A stretch of 64,000 nucleotides of DNA from Pseudomonas corrugata (GCF_001269905.1 NZ_LHVK01000029.1:32033-96032); one strand, 5' to 3'. Shown: positions 9,684 through 19,019, numbered from the stretch's first letter. Made by a program: numbers and translations. Notes: generated from the letters alone by a model not told the origin.

Positions 9684-10922
9684 CTACCCTCCTGCCAACT
9701 CCATGATCATCCGCGACAGCAGATAAACCCGTGGCACGACGCTTTCCACTTCCGCGTATTCCTCGGGCGTATGGATGTTGCCACCGACAATCCCGAAACC
9801 GTCCAGCGTCGGCGTGCCGACCCCGGCCGACAGGCTGGCGTCCGCCGCGCCGCCGCTGCCCTCTTCGGTGAGTTTGCGTCCCAGCTCGCCATAGATGCCC
9901 TGGGCCATGGCCATCAGGCGATCCGACTCCGCCGTCTGCGGCATTGGCGGCAGGCCACGTTTCAGGCTGGTGGTGACCTCGGTGTCGGCGATCAGTTTGC
10001 CCTGGGACACACGGGCCAGGTCTTTTTCGATACGGTCGAACTCTTCCGGCACGGCGGCCCGCACGTCAGCCTTGGCGGTGGCCTTGTCGGGGATCACGTT
10101 GGTGCGGTCGCCCGCGTTGAGCACCGTGAAGTTGATGGTGGTTTTCTTGTCCGCGTCGCCGAGCTTGCCGAGTTGGAGAATCTGGTGCGCCGCTTCCATC
10201 GCCGCATTGCGCCCCAGCTCTGGTGCCACACCGGCGTGGGACGCCTTGCCTTTGACCTCCACCAGCGCCGTGGCACTGCCCTTGCGCCACACCACCAGGC
10301 CGTCGGCCGGGCGACCCGGTTCCAGGTTGAGGGTCACGTCGTGGGCCTTGGCGGTTTTCTTGATCAGATCGGTGGCGGCGTCCGAGCCGGTTTCTTCGCT
10401 GGCGTCGAGCAGGAACGTAATCTGCGCGTAGTTCTTGAAGTCCAGGTTCTTGAGCACCTTCAACGCATAGATGCCAGCGACGATGCCACCCTTGTCGTCC
10501 ATTACGCCAGGCCCGTAGGCGCGGCCGTCCTTGATATGAAACGGACGCTCGGCAGCCGAGCCTTCCTTGAACACCGTGTCCATGTGGGCCATCAGCAGGA
10601 TCTTCGCCTTGCCGGTGCCCTTGAGGGTCGCCAGGATGTGCTGGCTGCCATCGGAATTCGGCACTTTTTCAATGCTGGCGCCCAGCTTCTTCAACTCATC
10701 GATGGCAATGTCACCAACCTGGGTCAGCCCCGGCACGTAGCCGGACCCGGAATCGATGTTCACCAGTTTTTCGAGCAGTGCCAGGGCCTCGCCTTTGTAC
10801 TGTTCGGCATCGGCGAGGACCTTTTGATTCGGCTGTGCGAAGGCGGCGGGCGCCAAGGCACCAAGGGCCAGGCTCAGGCCCAGACTCACGGCCAGACGGG
10901 AGCGCAAAGCGGTAATCATCAT
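9684..10922 (-). CDS. Secreted M20-family metallopeptidase (carboxypeptidase G2-like)
   Basis: This 412-residue zinc peptidase resembles glutamate carboxypeptidase/CPG2, which removes C-terminal glutamate from folates and related N-acyl glutamates. It has a signal peptide (MMITALRSRLAVSLGLSLAL...AFAQ). Metal ligands appear in LLMAHMDTVF, GPGVMDDKGGI, DASEETGSD, the Glu of NLEPGRPADG and the C-terminal His of GGNIHTPEEY. The dimerisation domain includes KGKASHAGVAPELGRNA. It appears complete and periplasmic or exported. The start is the first of two adjacent ATGs. The M20 family is sure; the exact substrate is not. Confidence 0.93.
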   Translation of the reverse strand: MMITALRSRLAVSLGLSLALGALAPAAFAQPNQKVLADAEQYKGEALALLEKLVNIDSGSGYVPGLTQVGDIAIDELKKLGASIEKVPNSDGSQHILATLKGTGKAKILLMAHMDTVFKEGSAAERPFHIKDGRAYGPGVMDDKGGIVAGIYALKVLKNLDFKNYAQITFLLDASEETGSDAATDLIKKTAKAHDVTLNLEPGRPADGLVVWRKGSATALVEVKGKASHAGVAPELGRNAAMEAAHQILQLGKLGDADKKTTINFTVLNAGDRTNVIPDKATAKADVRAAVPEEFDRIEKDLARVSQGKLIADTEVTTSLKRGLPPMPQTAESDRLMAMAQGIYGELGRKLTEEGSGGAADASLSAGVGTPTLDGFGIVGGNIHTPEEYAEVESVVPRVYLLSRMIMELAGG

Positions 10923-11131
10923 GATTCATCCTTGTTCCGTAAAGAAAGACTGCAGGGGCACCCTAACCCGAGCCCATGGGCAGCCGCTACCCGAAGGCGG
11001 GGGATTTAATTCCTGTAGTCCTCTGCGGATTTTGGCTATACATGACAAGGGGTATGCGCAGACAAGCACCGTTTGCCCCATCGGCCCAGGTTGGCCGAAC
11101 ACATTCCGTTGTGGTTCATGGAGAGAAAGGC

Positions 11132-12061
11132 ATGCTGTTGTTGTGGGTGATCCTCGCTGTATTCGTTGTCTGGAGCTGGCTGACCTATCCGAGCATCGGC
11201 CAGGTGCTGTTCGACCTGAGCATGGCCGTGGAAACGCGTCTTTCCCGGTTGCACAAGATCACCGTGCCCATCAGCGAAATGACGGTGTCGACCCTGCAAG
11301 GCGGACCTTACGAAGCGTCCGGCTGCATCCTGATGCTGCATGGCTACAGTGCCGACAAGAACCTCTGGCTGCGGTTCGCCCGGCCCTTCGTCCGTGACTA
11401 CCGGGTGCTGATCCCCGACCTGCCCGGCCATGGTGAAACCGGCTTCAAGGCCGGCGGCAGATATGACATTCCGACCCAGGCCCGACGGGTGATCGAGTTG
11501 CTCGATGCCTGTGGCCTGGACAAGGTTCATGTGATCGGCAACTCCATGGGCGGTTACCTGGCAGCCTGGCTGGCAGCCACTTCGCCTGAGCGCGTGCTGA
11601 CCCTGGCGCTGCTCAATCCGGCCGGCGTCACGTCTCCCCAGCCCAGTGACATGGAGCGCCAGGTGGCCGCCGGCCGGAACCCATCCCTCATGCGTTCGCG
11701 CAGTGACTTTCCACCGTTCTATGCGATGACCATGGACTCACCGCCCTGGGTACCGAAGGTGGTATTGGCGGCGGTGGCCGATAAATATGTCAGGTGCCGG
11801 GAAGAATTGGCGGAGATCTACGCGGACTTTAACGCCAGCCCGCCGATGGAGCCGCGTCTGGTCGACATCCAAGCCCCGTCGCTGCTGCTCTGGGGCCACC
11901 AGGACCGGATGATCGACGTCAGCTGCGTGCCGGTGTGGAGCAAGGGCATCGCCGATCTGCGGGTGGAAATCTGGGACGGGCTCGGCCACCTGCCGCCCAT
12001 AGAAAAACCGGAACGGACAGCGGCGTTGTATCGGGGGTTTCTCAAGGGGTTGGGACAGTGA
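11132..12061 (+). CDS. plaF: Membrane-anchored alpha/beta hydrolase, PlaF-like phospholipase A
   Basis: This 309-residue alpha/beta hydrolase has one N-terminal membrane helix (about residues 2-20). The nucleophile elbow is GNSMGG (Ser138), with the acid in LLLWGHQD (Asp258) and the base in GLGH (His286). These positions match, within one residue, the triad I recall for P. aeruginosa PlaF (PA2949), a cytoplasmic-membrane phospholipase that remodels glycerophospholipids. The oxyanion segment LMLHGYS is also present. The start at 11132 has GAGAGAAAGG just upstream and precedes the hydrophobic anchor directly. It is a single-gene unit. The family is certain; orthology to PlaF is likely. Confidence 0.85.
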   Translation: MLLLWVILAVFVVWSWLTYPSIGQVLFDLSMAVETRLSRLHKITVPISEMTVSTLQGGPYEASGCILMLHGYSADKNLWLRFARPFVRDYRVLIPDLPGHGETGFKAGGRYDIPTQARRVIELLDACGLDKVHVIGNSMGGYLAAWLAATSPERVLTLALLNPAGVTSPQPSDMERQVAAGRNPSLMRSRSDFPPFYAMTMDSPPWVPKVVLAAVADKYVRCREELAEIYADFNASPPMEPRLVDIQAPSLLLWGHQDRMIDVSCVPVWSKGIADLRVEIWDGLGHLPPIEKPERTAALYRGFLKGLGQ

Positions 12062-12192
12062 ACGTCCTGTGGGATCAGTCCCTGGCAGAATGAAGTCCTG
12101 AAGATTCTTCGTTTGCGGGGGCTGGAGAAGGCTGCGATCTTTCGTTCCACTTTCATTCCCAATTCCCACAGCCCAAACCAGGAATTCTCACC

Positions 12193-13569
12193 ATGAGTTT
12201 CGTCAGTCCCGACCTGATCCGCCAACGCTTCTCCAGGGCGATGTCCGACATGTACCGCGACGAAGTGCCCCTGTACGGCACACTGATGAATCTGGTGGAA
12301 CAGACCAATGCCCAGGTGCTGGTCAACGACCCACAACTGGCCGAACACCTGGACAACACCGGCGAACGCGAGCGCCTGGACCTCGAGCGCCACGGCGCAA
12401 TCCGCGTCGGCACCGCTGCGGAGTTGGCGACCTTGAGCCGGCTGTTCGCGGTCATGGGCATGCAGCCGGTGGGCTATTACGACCTCACGCCTGCCGGGGT
12501 ACCGGTGCACTCCACAGCCTTTCGCGCCGTGCATGAAAGCGCCCTGCAGGTCAGCCCGTTCCGGGTGTTCACCTCGTTGCTGCGCCTGGAACTGATCGAC
12601 AACCCCGAGCTGCGGGCGTTTGCCGAATCGGTGTTGGCTGAACGGCAGATCTTTACGCCCAAGGCCCTTGAGTTCATCGAGTTGGCTGAACGCCAGGGCG
12701 GACTGACGCTAGCCCAGGCAGACGACTTCGTCCTACAGGCCCTGGAAACGTTTCGCTGGCACCACAGCGCCACCGTCACCGCCGAACAGTACCGTCAACT
12801 CAGTGCCCAGCACCGGCTGATCGCTGACGTGGTGGCCTTCAAGGGCCCGCACATCAATCACCTGACACCGCGTACCCTGGACATCGACATTGTCCAGGCG
12901 CAGATGCCCGTGCATGGCATCACCCCCAAAGCGGTGATTGAAGGCCCGCCCCGTCGCCAATGCCCGATCCTGCTGCGCCAGACCAGTTTCAAGGCACTCG
13001 ACGAGCCTGTCGCGTTCACTGACCAGCCGCATGCCCAAGGCAGTCACAGCGCCCGCTTTGGTGAAATCGAACAACGGGGCGCCGCCCTCACGCCCAAGGG
13101 CCGTGCGCTCTACGATCAGTTGCTGAACGCGGCGCGGGATGCCTTGGGGGAGTTTCCCAACGAGGCCAACGCTGCGCGCTACAACACCTTGATGACCGAA
13201 CACTTTGCGCCGTTCCCGGACAGCCACGATGAGTTGCGTCGACAGGCACTGGCGTACTTCCGCTACTTCGTGACGCAAAAGGGCCTGGCCGCCAAAGGCA
13301 CCCTTGAGCCATCGACGACGCTGGAGCAATTGGTTCAACAGCAATACCTGCGCGCCGAACCGCTGGTGTATGAAGATTTCCTGCCGGTCAGCGCCGCCGG
13401 TATCTTCCAGTCGAACCTCGGCGATGACGCCCAGAGTCATTACGCCGGACAATCCAATCGCCAGGCCTTCGAAGCGGCGTTGGGACGAACGACGATCGAT
13501 GAGCTGGGGCTGTACGCCGAGACGCAACAGCGCTCCATTGATGAGTGCAGGATGGCGTTGGGTTTGTAG
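12193..13569 (+). CDS. hglS: 2-oxoadipate dioxygenase/decarboxylase (HglS/YdcJ, DUF1338)
   Basis: This 458-residue non-haem Fe(II) enzyme converts 2-oxoadipate to 2-hydroxyglutarate in lysine catabolism. The metal and substrate residues known from P. putida HglS (His70, Arg74, His226, Glu294) appear here at a constant offset of three: His67 and Arg71 in RHGAIR, His223 in GPHINHLT and Glu291 in FGEIEQRG. The length is normal for the family. The gene stands alone; no other lysine-degradation gene is in the window. The start ATG follows a short purine-rich stretch (CCAGGAATTCTC). Confidence 0.94.
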   Translation: MSFVSPDLIRQRFSRAMSDMYRDEVPLYGTLMNLVEQTNAQVLVNDPQLAEHLDNTGERERLDLERHGAIRVGTAAELATLSRLFAVMGMQPVGYYDLTPAGVPVHSTAFRAVHESALQVSPFRVFTSLLRLELIDNPELRAFAESVLAERQIFTPKALEFIELAERQGGLTLAQADDFVLQALETFRWHHSATVTAEQYRQLSAQHRLIADVVAFKGPHINHLTPRTLDIDIVQAQMPVHGITPKAVIEGPPRRQCPILLRQTSFKALDEPVAFTDQPHAQGSHSARFGEIEQRGAALTPKGRALYDQLLNAARDALGEFPNEANAARYNTLMTEHFAPFPDSHDELRRQALAYFRYFVTQKGLAAKGTLEPSTTLEQLVQQQYLRAEPLVYEDFLPVSAAGIFQSNLGDDAQSHYAGQSNRQAFEAALGRTTIDELGLYAETQQRSIDECRMALGL

Positions 13570-13620
13570 GCGCGCGGGTTCCTGCACATGCCTGGAAAGA
13601 TTCCATGCCGGGAACTGATC

Positions 13621-13650
13621 TGTGGCGAGGGGATAAATCCCCTCGCCACA
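13621..13650. repeat. Perfect 13-bp inverted repeat (TGTGGCGAGGGGA/TCCCCTCGCCACA)
   Basis: Perfect 13-base arms around a TAAA loop lie 51 bases past hglS. The same arm sequence forms the outer shell of the nested REPINs at 8.7 and 9.5 kb, so this is a free-standing copy of that second repeat family. It could act as a terminator-like hairpin, though no T-run follows on the plus strand. Confidence 0.85.
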
Positions 13651-13945
13651 AGAGTTTATGGCGCTTTTATTTCTCTGAGCTGACCCGCATCAGGCTGCTG
13701 CGCAGGCCGGTGGGAGTGTCTCTGCCACAAGACCGGGACTGGCAAAAAATGCACACCTGCTTTCGCCATGAAACCCATCAATCGAGTCGTTGTGTCTATG
13801 CTCACGGGCTCACAACCGTTGCGCAAGAAACTGCGCGGCACTGCGCAGGCCGTTGCGCACATCCTGTCCAAATAGCCGGATAAAGACTCGACAGCCTTCC
13901 TATAAAAGCAACTAACCAATTGAAATAAGAGTACTTTTTTAAAAA

Positions 13946-13961
13946 TGGCATAGCTCTTGAT
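13946..13961 (+). promoter_or_regulatory. Possible sigma-54 promoter of hcp
   Basis: TGGCAT-AGCTC-TTGAT has the -24 GG with the correct ten-base spacing but GA instead of GC at -12. It sits 67 bases before the hcp start in an AT-rich stretch. Many hcp genes in Pseudomonas and Vibrio are sigma-54 dependent, which is the reason for noting it. The weak -12 element lowers confidence. Confidence 0.4.
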
Positions 13962-13973
13962 AACCCTTCCGGC

Positions 13974-13997
13974 ACCTCGGACGATCCCGTCCGGGGT
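13974..13997 (+). promoter_or_regulatory. 5'-UTR hairpin ahead of hcp
   Basis: The arms ACCTCGGACG and CGTCCGGGGT pair (one G-T wobble) around an ATCC loop, with TTCTTTAG following. If the promoter at 13946 is used, the hairpin would be close to the 5' end of the hcp message, about 16 bases from the ribosome site. A role in stability or attenuation is only inferred. Confidence 0.45.
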
Positions 13998-14027
13998 TCT
14001 TTAGTTATCCAGCAAGGAGAGCATCCA

Positions 14028-14546
14028 TTGGCTACCCCCGCGTACATGTCCATCGAAGGCACCAAACAAGGTCTGATCACTGCCGGCGCGTTTACTGCCG
14101 ACTCGGTGGGCAACACCTATCAGGAGGGTCATGAAGACCAGGTCATGGTGCAGGGTTTCCAGCATCAGGTCATCATTCCGCGCGATCCGCAGTCCGGCCA
14201 GCCAACCGGTCAGCGCGTGCATAAACCGCTGGTCATTACCAAGGTCTTCGACAAGGCTTCGCCGCTGCTGCTGGCAGCCCTGACCTGCGGTGAACGCCTG
14301 ACCAAGGTTGAAATCCAGTGGTACCGCACTTCAGCTGCCGGCACCCAGGAGCACTACTACACCACCACACTGGAAGACGCGATCATCGTCGATATCAAGG
14401 ACTACATGCTCAACTGCCAGGACCCGGCAAATGCGCACTTCACCCATCTGGAAGATGTACATTTCACCTATCGCAAGATTACTTGGACTCACGAAGTCAG
14501 CGGAACGTCGGGCTCCGATGATTGGCGCACGCCGGTTGCCGGTTAA
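14028..14546 (+). CDS. hcp: Hcp, type VI secretion tube protein (orphan)
   Basis: This 172-residue Hcp1-family protein forms hexameric rings that stack into the inner tube of the T6SS and act as effector chaperone and carrier. Family-typical segments are MATPAYMSIEGTKQGLITAG, GFQHQVIIPRD, KPLVITKVFDKASP and YYTTTLEDAIIVDI. The start is a TTG at 14028 with AAGGAGA seven bases upstream; the next in-frame ATG (14046) would delete the conserved first strand. No T6SS structural genes, VgrG or obvious effector lie beside it, so it is an orphan copy serving an apparatus encoded elsewhere. Confidence 0.96.
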   Translation: MATPAYMSIEGTKQGLITAGAFTADSVGNTYQEGHEDQVMVQGFQHQVIIPRDPQSGQPTGQRVHKPLVITKVFDKASPLLLAALTCGERLTKVEIQWYRTSAAGTQEHYYTTTLEDAIIVDIKDYMLNCQDPANAHFTHLEDVHFTYRKITWTHEVSGTSGSDDWRTPVAG

Positions 14547-14622
14547 TACCGGGACAGCCGTTCAGGCATCGGCCGGCGCTGCTGGTCGATGTGCGTAAAC
14601 CAAGAGGGATGTTTCAGGCGGT

Positions 14623-14685
14623 GTTCGCCCAGTGCTTCGGCCTCGGCATTCCATGCACTGGTAAAGAGCCAGACACTGGGCGAAC
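14623..14685. repeat. 12-bp perfect inverted repeat downstream of hcp
   Basis: GTTCGCCCAGTG (14623-14634) and CACTGGGCGAAC (14674-14685) are perfect complements separated by 39 bases, which themselves contain GTGCTTCGG...CATGCACTGG. It lies 77 bases after hcp. There is no T-run after the second arm, so it is not a classical terminator; it could be an mRNA 3'-end structure or a remnant of an element. The rest of 14547-14916 is AT-rich, and I see no gene in it. Confidence 0.6.
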
Positions 14686-14916
14686 GGGCTCAATAATAGT
14701 GGAACTTTCAAGCCCTGTCCGCCTCACGGCTATAAATAATTATTCACTTCTGGATTATTTAAATGCCAGAACTCACTTGCTCATTCAATTAATCGTTTGA
14801 CTGAGTTTCAGAACTTGGACCCTGTCAGCATCTATACAACTTGTTACACAATTGTAAAATCCAGTACAACCATCACCCGATAAACATGTAATGCGTCACA
14901 AAAAACCTGACAATAG

Positions 14917-15129
14917 TTATACATCGCCCTTTCTATTGGATCGATATGAGGGGGTGGCGTCATGGCGTCCGGATTTTTGCGCATCGGTCTCTCCCGCTCC
15001 GGGGTTCCCTTCCTGCTGCTTGCGCTTGGCCGGGTCGTTCGGGCGCAGGGCATCGTTATCGCGTTCCACTTCGCCGGGCAGCGCCGGCTCATCGGGGTTG
15101 TGTGTGGTGTGATCGGGGATGTTCATCAT
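14917..15129 (-). CDS. Small hydrophilic hypothetical protein
   Basis: This 70-residue, highly charged, Pro/Asp/Asn/Arg-rich protein has no hydrophobic core and looks intrinsically disordered (for example LRPNDPAKRKQQEG). The ATG at 15129 has GGAG five bases upstream (GGAGCAGCCATG), which supports translation. It lies 30 bases downstream of another small gene on the same strand, so they are probably co-transcribed. I do not recognise a family and assign no function. Confidence 0.55.
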   Translation of the reverse strand: MMNIPDHTTHNPDEPALPGEVERDNDALRPNDPAKRKQQEGNPGAGETDAQKSGRHDATPSYRSNRKGDV

Positions 15130-15159
15130 GGCTGCTCCTGGGGTGTTCGGGCTCGCTCA

Positions 15160-15402
15160 TCAGGCATCGGGGTCGGCAACTTCTTCGGCGACGTTGGCAT
15201 CCGGGGACCGCTGGTGGAGCTGTTCGGCCCGGGTCTTGAGCTCTTGCCATTGCGCCAGGTCGATAGCCCCTTGACCGAACAGGTCGTTGGCCATCTGCAT
15301 CAACTCGGTGAAATGGGCATCGGGTGACTGCTGCCAATAGGCATTGTCGTCGAACAGTCGTTGCCAATCGGTCAGCGACGGGGGTTTGAGGTCATCGCTC
15401 AT
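15160..15402 (-). CDS. Small helical hypothetical protein
   Basis: This 80-residue acidic protein is predicted to be mainly helical, with a Trp/Gln-rich centre (LTDWQRLFDDNAYWQQ, then LAQWQELKTRAEQLHQ). AGGAG sits six bases upstream of the ATG at 15402. There is no signal peptide. It is paired with the disordered protein gene just downstream. I do not recognise a characterised family. Confidence 0.65.
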   Translation of the reverse strand: MSDDLKPPSLTDWQRLFDDNAYWQQSPDAHFTELMQMANDLFGQGAIDLAQWQELKTRAEQLHQRSPDANVAEEVADPDA

Positions 15403-15477
15403 GACGGGCTCCTGTTAGGCCTTGTCCGGGCATTCATAACGTATGAGGGAGCCGCTCCCCGGGAGTTCCGACGAGTC

Positions 15478-16548
15478 TCAATAACCGGTCATTTCCAGGT
15501 AACCGCTGCCGCCATGACTACCGCTCACCTGCACCGGCCCTTCCCAATAGGGAATGCGCAGGGCCATCCAGGCATTGGGGTTCAGGGCGCGGGTGGTGAT
15601 CTCGACCTGCTTGCCGGGGATCTTGATGGACCAGCGAACCGGCATCGAGCGTCCGGCGACCTGGGCCGTGTCCAGCGGCACCAGCTCGATGTCGGCGGCG
15701 TGCAGGGGTTGCGCCTTGCCCTGGGCATCAATCCAGGTGCCGGTGAGATACGGCGACCCTTCCTTGTGCCGCATGCGGTAGAGCATCACCTGCTCGCCAC
15801 TGTCCAGGTGCAGGGAGAACCAGTCCCATCCGGTCTGGTTGGCGGTCAGCGGTTGGCTGCTCCATTCGCGATCAAGCCAGGCCGGACCACTGACGGTATA
15901 GCGCTGACCATCGATCTCCAACTGACCACTGGCCTGGAAGAACGGTTGGCTGTAATAGTACGACGCCTGTCCCTGTTCGGATTTCTGGCTGAAACCCTTG
16001 TCGCCCTGCAATACCAGTGGACGGGTCGACGTGAGCCGCAGCTCATAGCGAAAGTGTGGATCGCGGGCCTTCAGTTGCATGTCGGCCAACGGGTCGGTGC
16101 CGCTCGCTTGGGTCGTGAATTGCCAATCGTCGATCCAGGCCTCGAAGGGCACTGCCCGCACCCCGGCCTGCCCCACTCCGCCCCGTGCGTAGCGCTCGGC
16201 GGCATGATGGACCGTCGCAGAAGTGACCGCGGCATGACCGAGCCAGATCGTTTGGTTACGCCAGCCATCTGCCTGGGAGCCGCCGCTCAGAGCGTTGCGA
16301 AACAGTGTCCATTGCACGCCAAATTCACGCCCCTCGGCATCCTTGAGATTGGCCGTGACATACCACCATTCGATGCGATACCCCTGGTGAACGCCGTGAT
16401 CCGCCGGAAAGCCGAATACCCGTCCCGGCACTACCGGGGCAAAGGCGACGGCCTCGCCACCCAGGCCGGCAAAGCCTTTTTGCGACTCCGGCGGATTGTC
16501 ACAGCCGCCGAGCAGCGCCAGCAGCATCAGGCCGATTCTGATTTTCAT
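15478..16548 (-). CDS. AttH/CrtC-like lipocalin-fold lipoprotein
   Basis: This 356-residue lipoprotein has a short signal peptide with lipobox LLGGC (Cys16). Two lipocalin-like halves of the AttH/carotenoid-1,2-hydratase superfamily follow; signature segments are YRIEWWYVTANL, EFGVQWTLFR, WLDREWSSQPL and GWDWFSLHLD. It is the last gene of a three-gene ABC operon: its ATG overlaps the permease stop (ATGA). Similar ATPase/FtsX-permease/AttH trios occur in other Gram-negatives, but I know of no firm substrate. It probably handles a hydrophobic ligand delivered by, or to, the transporter at the outer membrane. Confidence 0.88.
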   Translation of the reverse strand: MKIRIGLMLLALLGGCDNPPESQKGFAGLGGEAVAFAPVVPGRVFGFPADHGVHQGYRIEWWYVTANLKDAEGREFGVQWTLFRNALSGGSQADGWRNQTIWLGHAAVTSATVHHAAERYARGGVGQAGVRAVPFEAWIDDWQFTTQASGTDPLADMQLKARDPHFRYELRLTSTRPLVLQGDKGFSQKSEQGQASYYYSQPFFQASGQLEIDGQRYTVSGPAWLDREWSSQPLTANQTGWDWFSLHLDSGEQVMLYRMRHKEGSPYLTGTWIDAQGKAQPLHAADIELVPLDTAQVAGRSMPVRWSIKIPGKQVEITTRALNPNAWMALRIPYWEGPVQVSGSHGGSGYLEMTGY

Positions 16549-19019
16549 GAGCGATCTTCCTGAGAAAAGCGCCTCAGCAGATCCCCAGGCTGGGTGCGGT
16601 ACAAGGCGTACAACGGCCAGGCGGACGCCAGCAACGTGGCGAACATCGCCAACGCCAGCAATTGCGCCAGTTGCAGAGGGAACACCCGCAATGGCAAGCG
16701 CCAACCGAACGCCTGCACATTGATCACCGCATCCAGGCACCAGGCCAGGGCTACGCCCAGCGGCACGGCCAACACCAGGGTCAACAGCGACAGCAACCAG
16801 GTCTGGCCGAGGTTGAGCCACATCAGTTGCCGACGTGTCACGCCCAGCGCCCACAGCGGTGCCAACTGGCCGAGACGACTCTGACTCTGGGTCAGCAGGC
16901 TGATAAACAGCGCCACCCCGGCCACGGCCAGCGTCAGGCCATTAAGCGCGGCGGTGGCGGCAAAGGTGCGTTCGAACACCTGGGTCGACCAGCCCTTGAG
17001 CCGGGCCTGATCGACGATCCGGCTGTCGTCCAGGTCGAATCGACTTTGCAGCGCCCCCAACAACATAGGCATGGCGGATGGCTCGATCCGCAGATTGAAG
17101 CGATACGGCGTCAGTTGCGGCCAGTGGGCGAGCAGGTGGTCGGCGTTGACCAGTACGTGCCCCTTGGGATTGCCATAGTCGGCGTAGATCCCGACGATAC
17201 GCGGCGTCCATGGCCCCTGCGGGGTCGGCAGGGTCAGTTGATCGCCAACCCGAACCTTGAGGCGGCGGGCCAACTGTTCGCTGAGCATCAGGGTGTCGGC
17301 GGCGGCCAGTTGCTCCCAGGGTCTGTCGGAAGACTCCAACAGCGGCCAATGCTGGCGATACAGCGGGTGGTCGATGACGCCGAAGACCTCTGTCGGCCAG
17401 CCTTGCAACGGCACCGAAACCTGCCAGTTGGGCAGTATGGCGGTCACCGTCGTTTGCTGTTTGAGCCAGGCGTGCAGCTCGCCAGCCTGGGCCGGGGTCT
17501 GCGGGCTGACGTACAGTTCGGCGGTCAGGCGTTGTTCGAGCCAGTGGGTGAAGGTCTGGCGGAAACCTGCGGTCATGCTGCCGGCACCGATGTTCGCCGC
17601 CAACGCCAGCAGCAAGGCCATCAACGCCAGGCTCAATGTTGGCAGTTGTTGCCGGCAGTCGGCGAGAAACCATTGCCCGAGCACTGAACGGCTGCGACGC
17701 AGCAACAGGTTCAACGCTCGATTGAGCAACACGGGCAAGGCCAGGGCCGCGCTCAGCAGCAAGGCCGTCATCAGGACAAAACCGCTGGCCAGGCTGTCGC
17801 CCCGGATCAATGCAAACACGGCAATCAGCGCCGCCAGTGTCGCCACCCAGCCCTGACGGCGCAGCCAGCGTGCATGGGCCAGGTGCCAGGCCTGGGGGTT
17901 GGCCAGCGCCAGCAGCGGCAAGCGCGCCGCCCGCAGCAAACTGTCGGCGCCCGCCAGCAACGCGCCGAGCAGGCTCAGGCCAACACCGCTCAGCCACCAC
18001 CACGGGCTGAGATTCAAATGCCCGGCCACCTCGGCGCCGTACAACCCTCGCAGGCTTGCAGCGACATCCGGCAACAGCAAGCTCGCCAGCCAATAGCCGC
18101 TCAGTACCCCGGCAACCCCACCCAACAAAGCCAGTGCCCCCAGCTCGATAACCAGGCTGGTGACCAGCATCCGTGCACTGACGCCGCATGCTCGCAGGGT
18201 TCGCAGCAAACTGCGGCGTTGCTCCAGAGCCAGGCCGATAGCTGCGTGAACAATGAACAATCCCACCACAAACGACAGGAAACCCAGGGCGTCGAGGTTC
18301 AGGTGAAAACTTTCGGTCAGGCGCGACAGGTTGTTTTCTTCATCGGCGCGCTTGAATTGCAGCCGGCCATTGAACGCCTCCGGCAACGCCGCGGTGAACG
18401 TGGCGGGCAGCAACAATCGCGACAACCGGTCCGGCTGCCCGAGCACCTGTTGGGCGAAGCCGATGTCCATCAATAACATGCCCGGCGCCATGTCCACCTG
18501 GGTGTGCAGGGGCGGCAAGGCGCGTCCATCGGCGGTCAGAGGCCGGTCGCCCTCGCCCAGTCCCAAAGCTTGCAGGGTCTGCGGGGCGATCCAGGTGCGG
18601 CCGGGCTCCGTGAAAAACGCCACCAACTCGCTCATCTCCCGCGCCTGCCCCGCCAGCGCCGCACCGGGGGGCAGCGACACCGGTTCGATGCCCATCAGTT
18701 GCAGGCGCTGGTCTTCATGCCCCTTGAGCGTCACCCTGGACTGCAACACCGGCGACACCGGCCAACCCTGGCGACGCAGATCGATAAACCATTGCTGGGG
18801 GAAAGTAGCGCCGCCGGGGGCACTGAGGCTGGCCTGGGGTTCGCCGCCAATGAGCCGGCTAGCCCGGGCGTAGCTGTCCCGGGCCTGGCTGTTCAAGGCT
18901 TGCACACCGGTCAGCAGGCTGGTGGCGAGCCAGAGCCCGGTCAACACGCTGAAAAATTGCACCGGATGCAAACGCCAATGACTGAGCAAGGCCTTGAGGG
19001 TCTGGCGAAAGATCATCAT
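16545..19019 (-). CDS. FtsX/MacB-type ABC transporter permease
   Basis: This 824-residue type VII ABC permease has an N-terminal membrane helix (about 22-40) and a large periplasmic domain. A central membrane bundle follows (about 250-470), then a second periplasmic domain and three C-terminal helices (about 690-800), i.e. two FtsX cores. Such permeases do not usually move substrates through the membrane; they couple cytoplasmic ATP hydrolysis to periplasmic work, as in lipoprotein extraction. It begins at ATGATG overlapping the ATPase stop and ends overlapping the lipocalin start, so all three genes are tightly coupled. Confidence 0.92.
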   Translation of the reverse strand: MMIFRQTLKALLSHWRLHPVQFFSVLTGLWLATSLLTGVQALNSQARDSYARASRLIGGEPQASLSAPGGATFPQQWFIDLRRQGWPVSPVLQSRVTLKGHEDQRLQLMGIEPVSLPPGAALAGQAREMSELVAFFTEPGRTWIAPQTLQALGLGEGDRPLTADGRALPPLHTQVDMAPGMLLMDIGFAQQVLGQPDRLSRLLLPATFTAALPEAFNGRLQFKRADEENNLSRLTESFHLNLDALGFLSFVVGLFIVHAAIGLALEQRRSLLRTLRACGVSARMLVTSLVIELGALALLGGVAGVLSGYWLASLLLPDVAASLRGLYGAEVAGHLNLSPWWWLSGVGLSLLGALLAGADSLLRAARLPLLALANPQAWHLAHARWLRRQGWVATLAALIAVFALIRGDSLASGFVLMTALLLSAALALPVLLNRALNLLLRRSRSVLGQWFLADCRQQLPTLSLALMALLLALAANIGAGSMTAGFRQTFTHWLEQRLTAELYVSPQTPAQAGELHAWLKQQTTVTAILPNWQVSVPLQGWPTEVFGVIDHPLYRQHWPLLESSDRPWEQLAAADTLMLSEQLARRLKVRVGDQLTLPTPQGPWTPRIVGIYADYGNPKGHVLVNADHLLAHWPQLTPYRFNLRIEPSAMPMLLGALQSRFDLDDSRIVDQARLKGWSTQVFERTFAATAALNGLTLAVAGVALFISLLTQSQSRLGQLAPLWALGVTRRQLMWLNLGQTWLLSLLTLVLAVPLGVALAWCLDAVINVQAFGWRLPLRVFPLQLAQLLALAMFATLLASAWPLYALYRTQPGDLLRRFSQEDRS

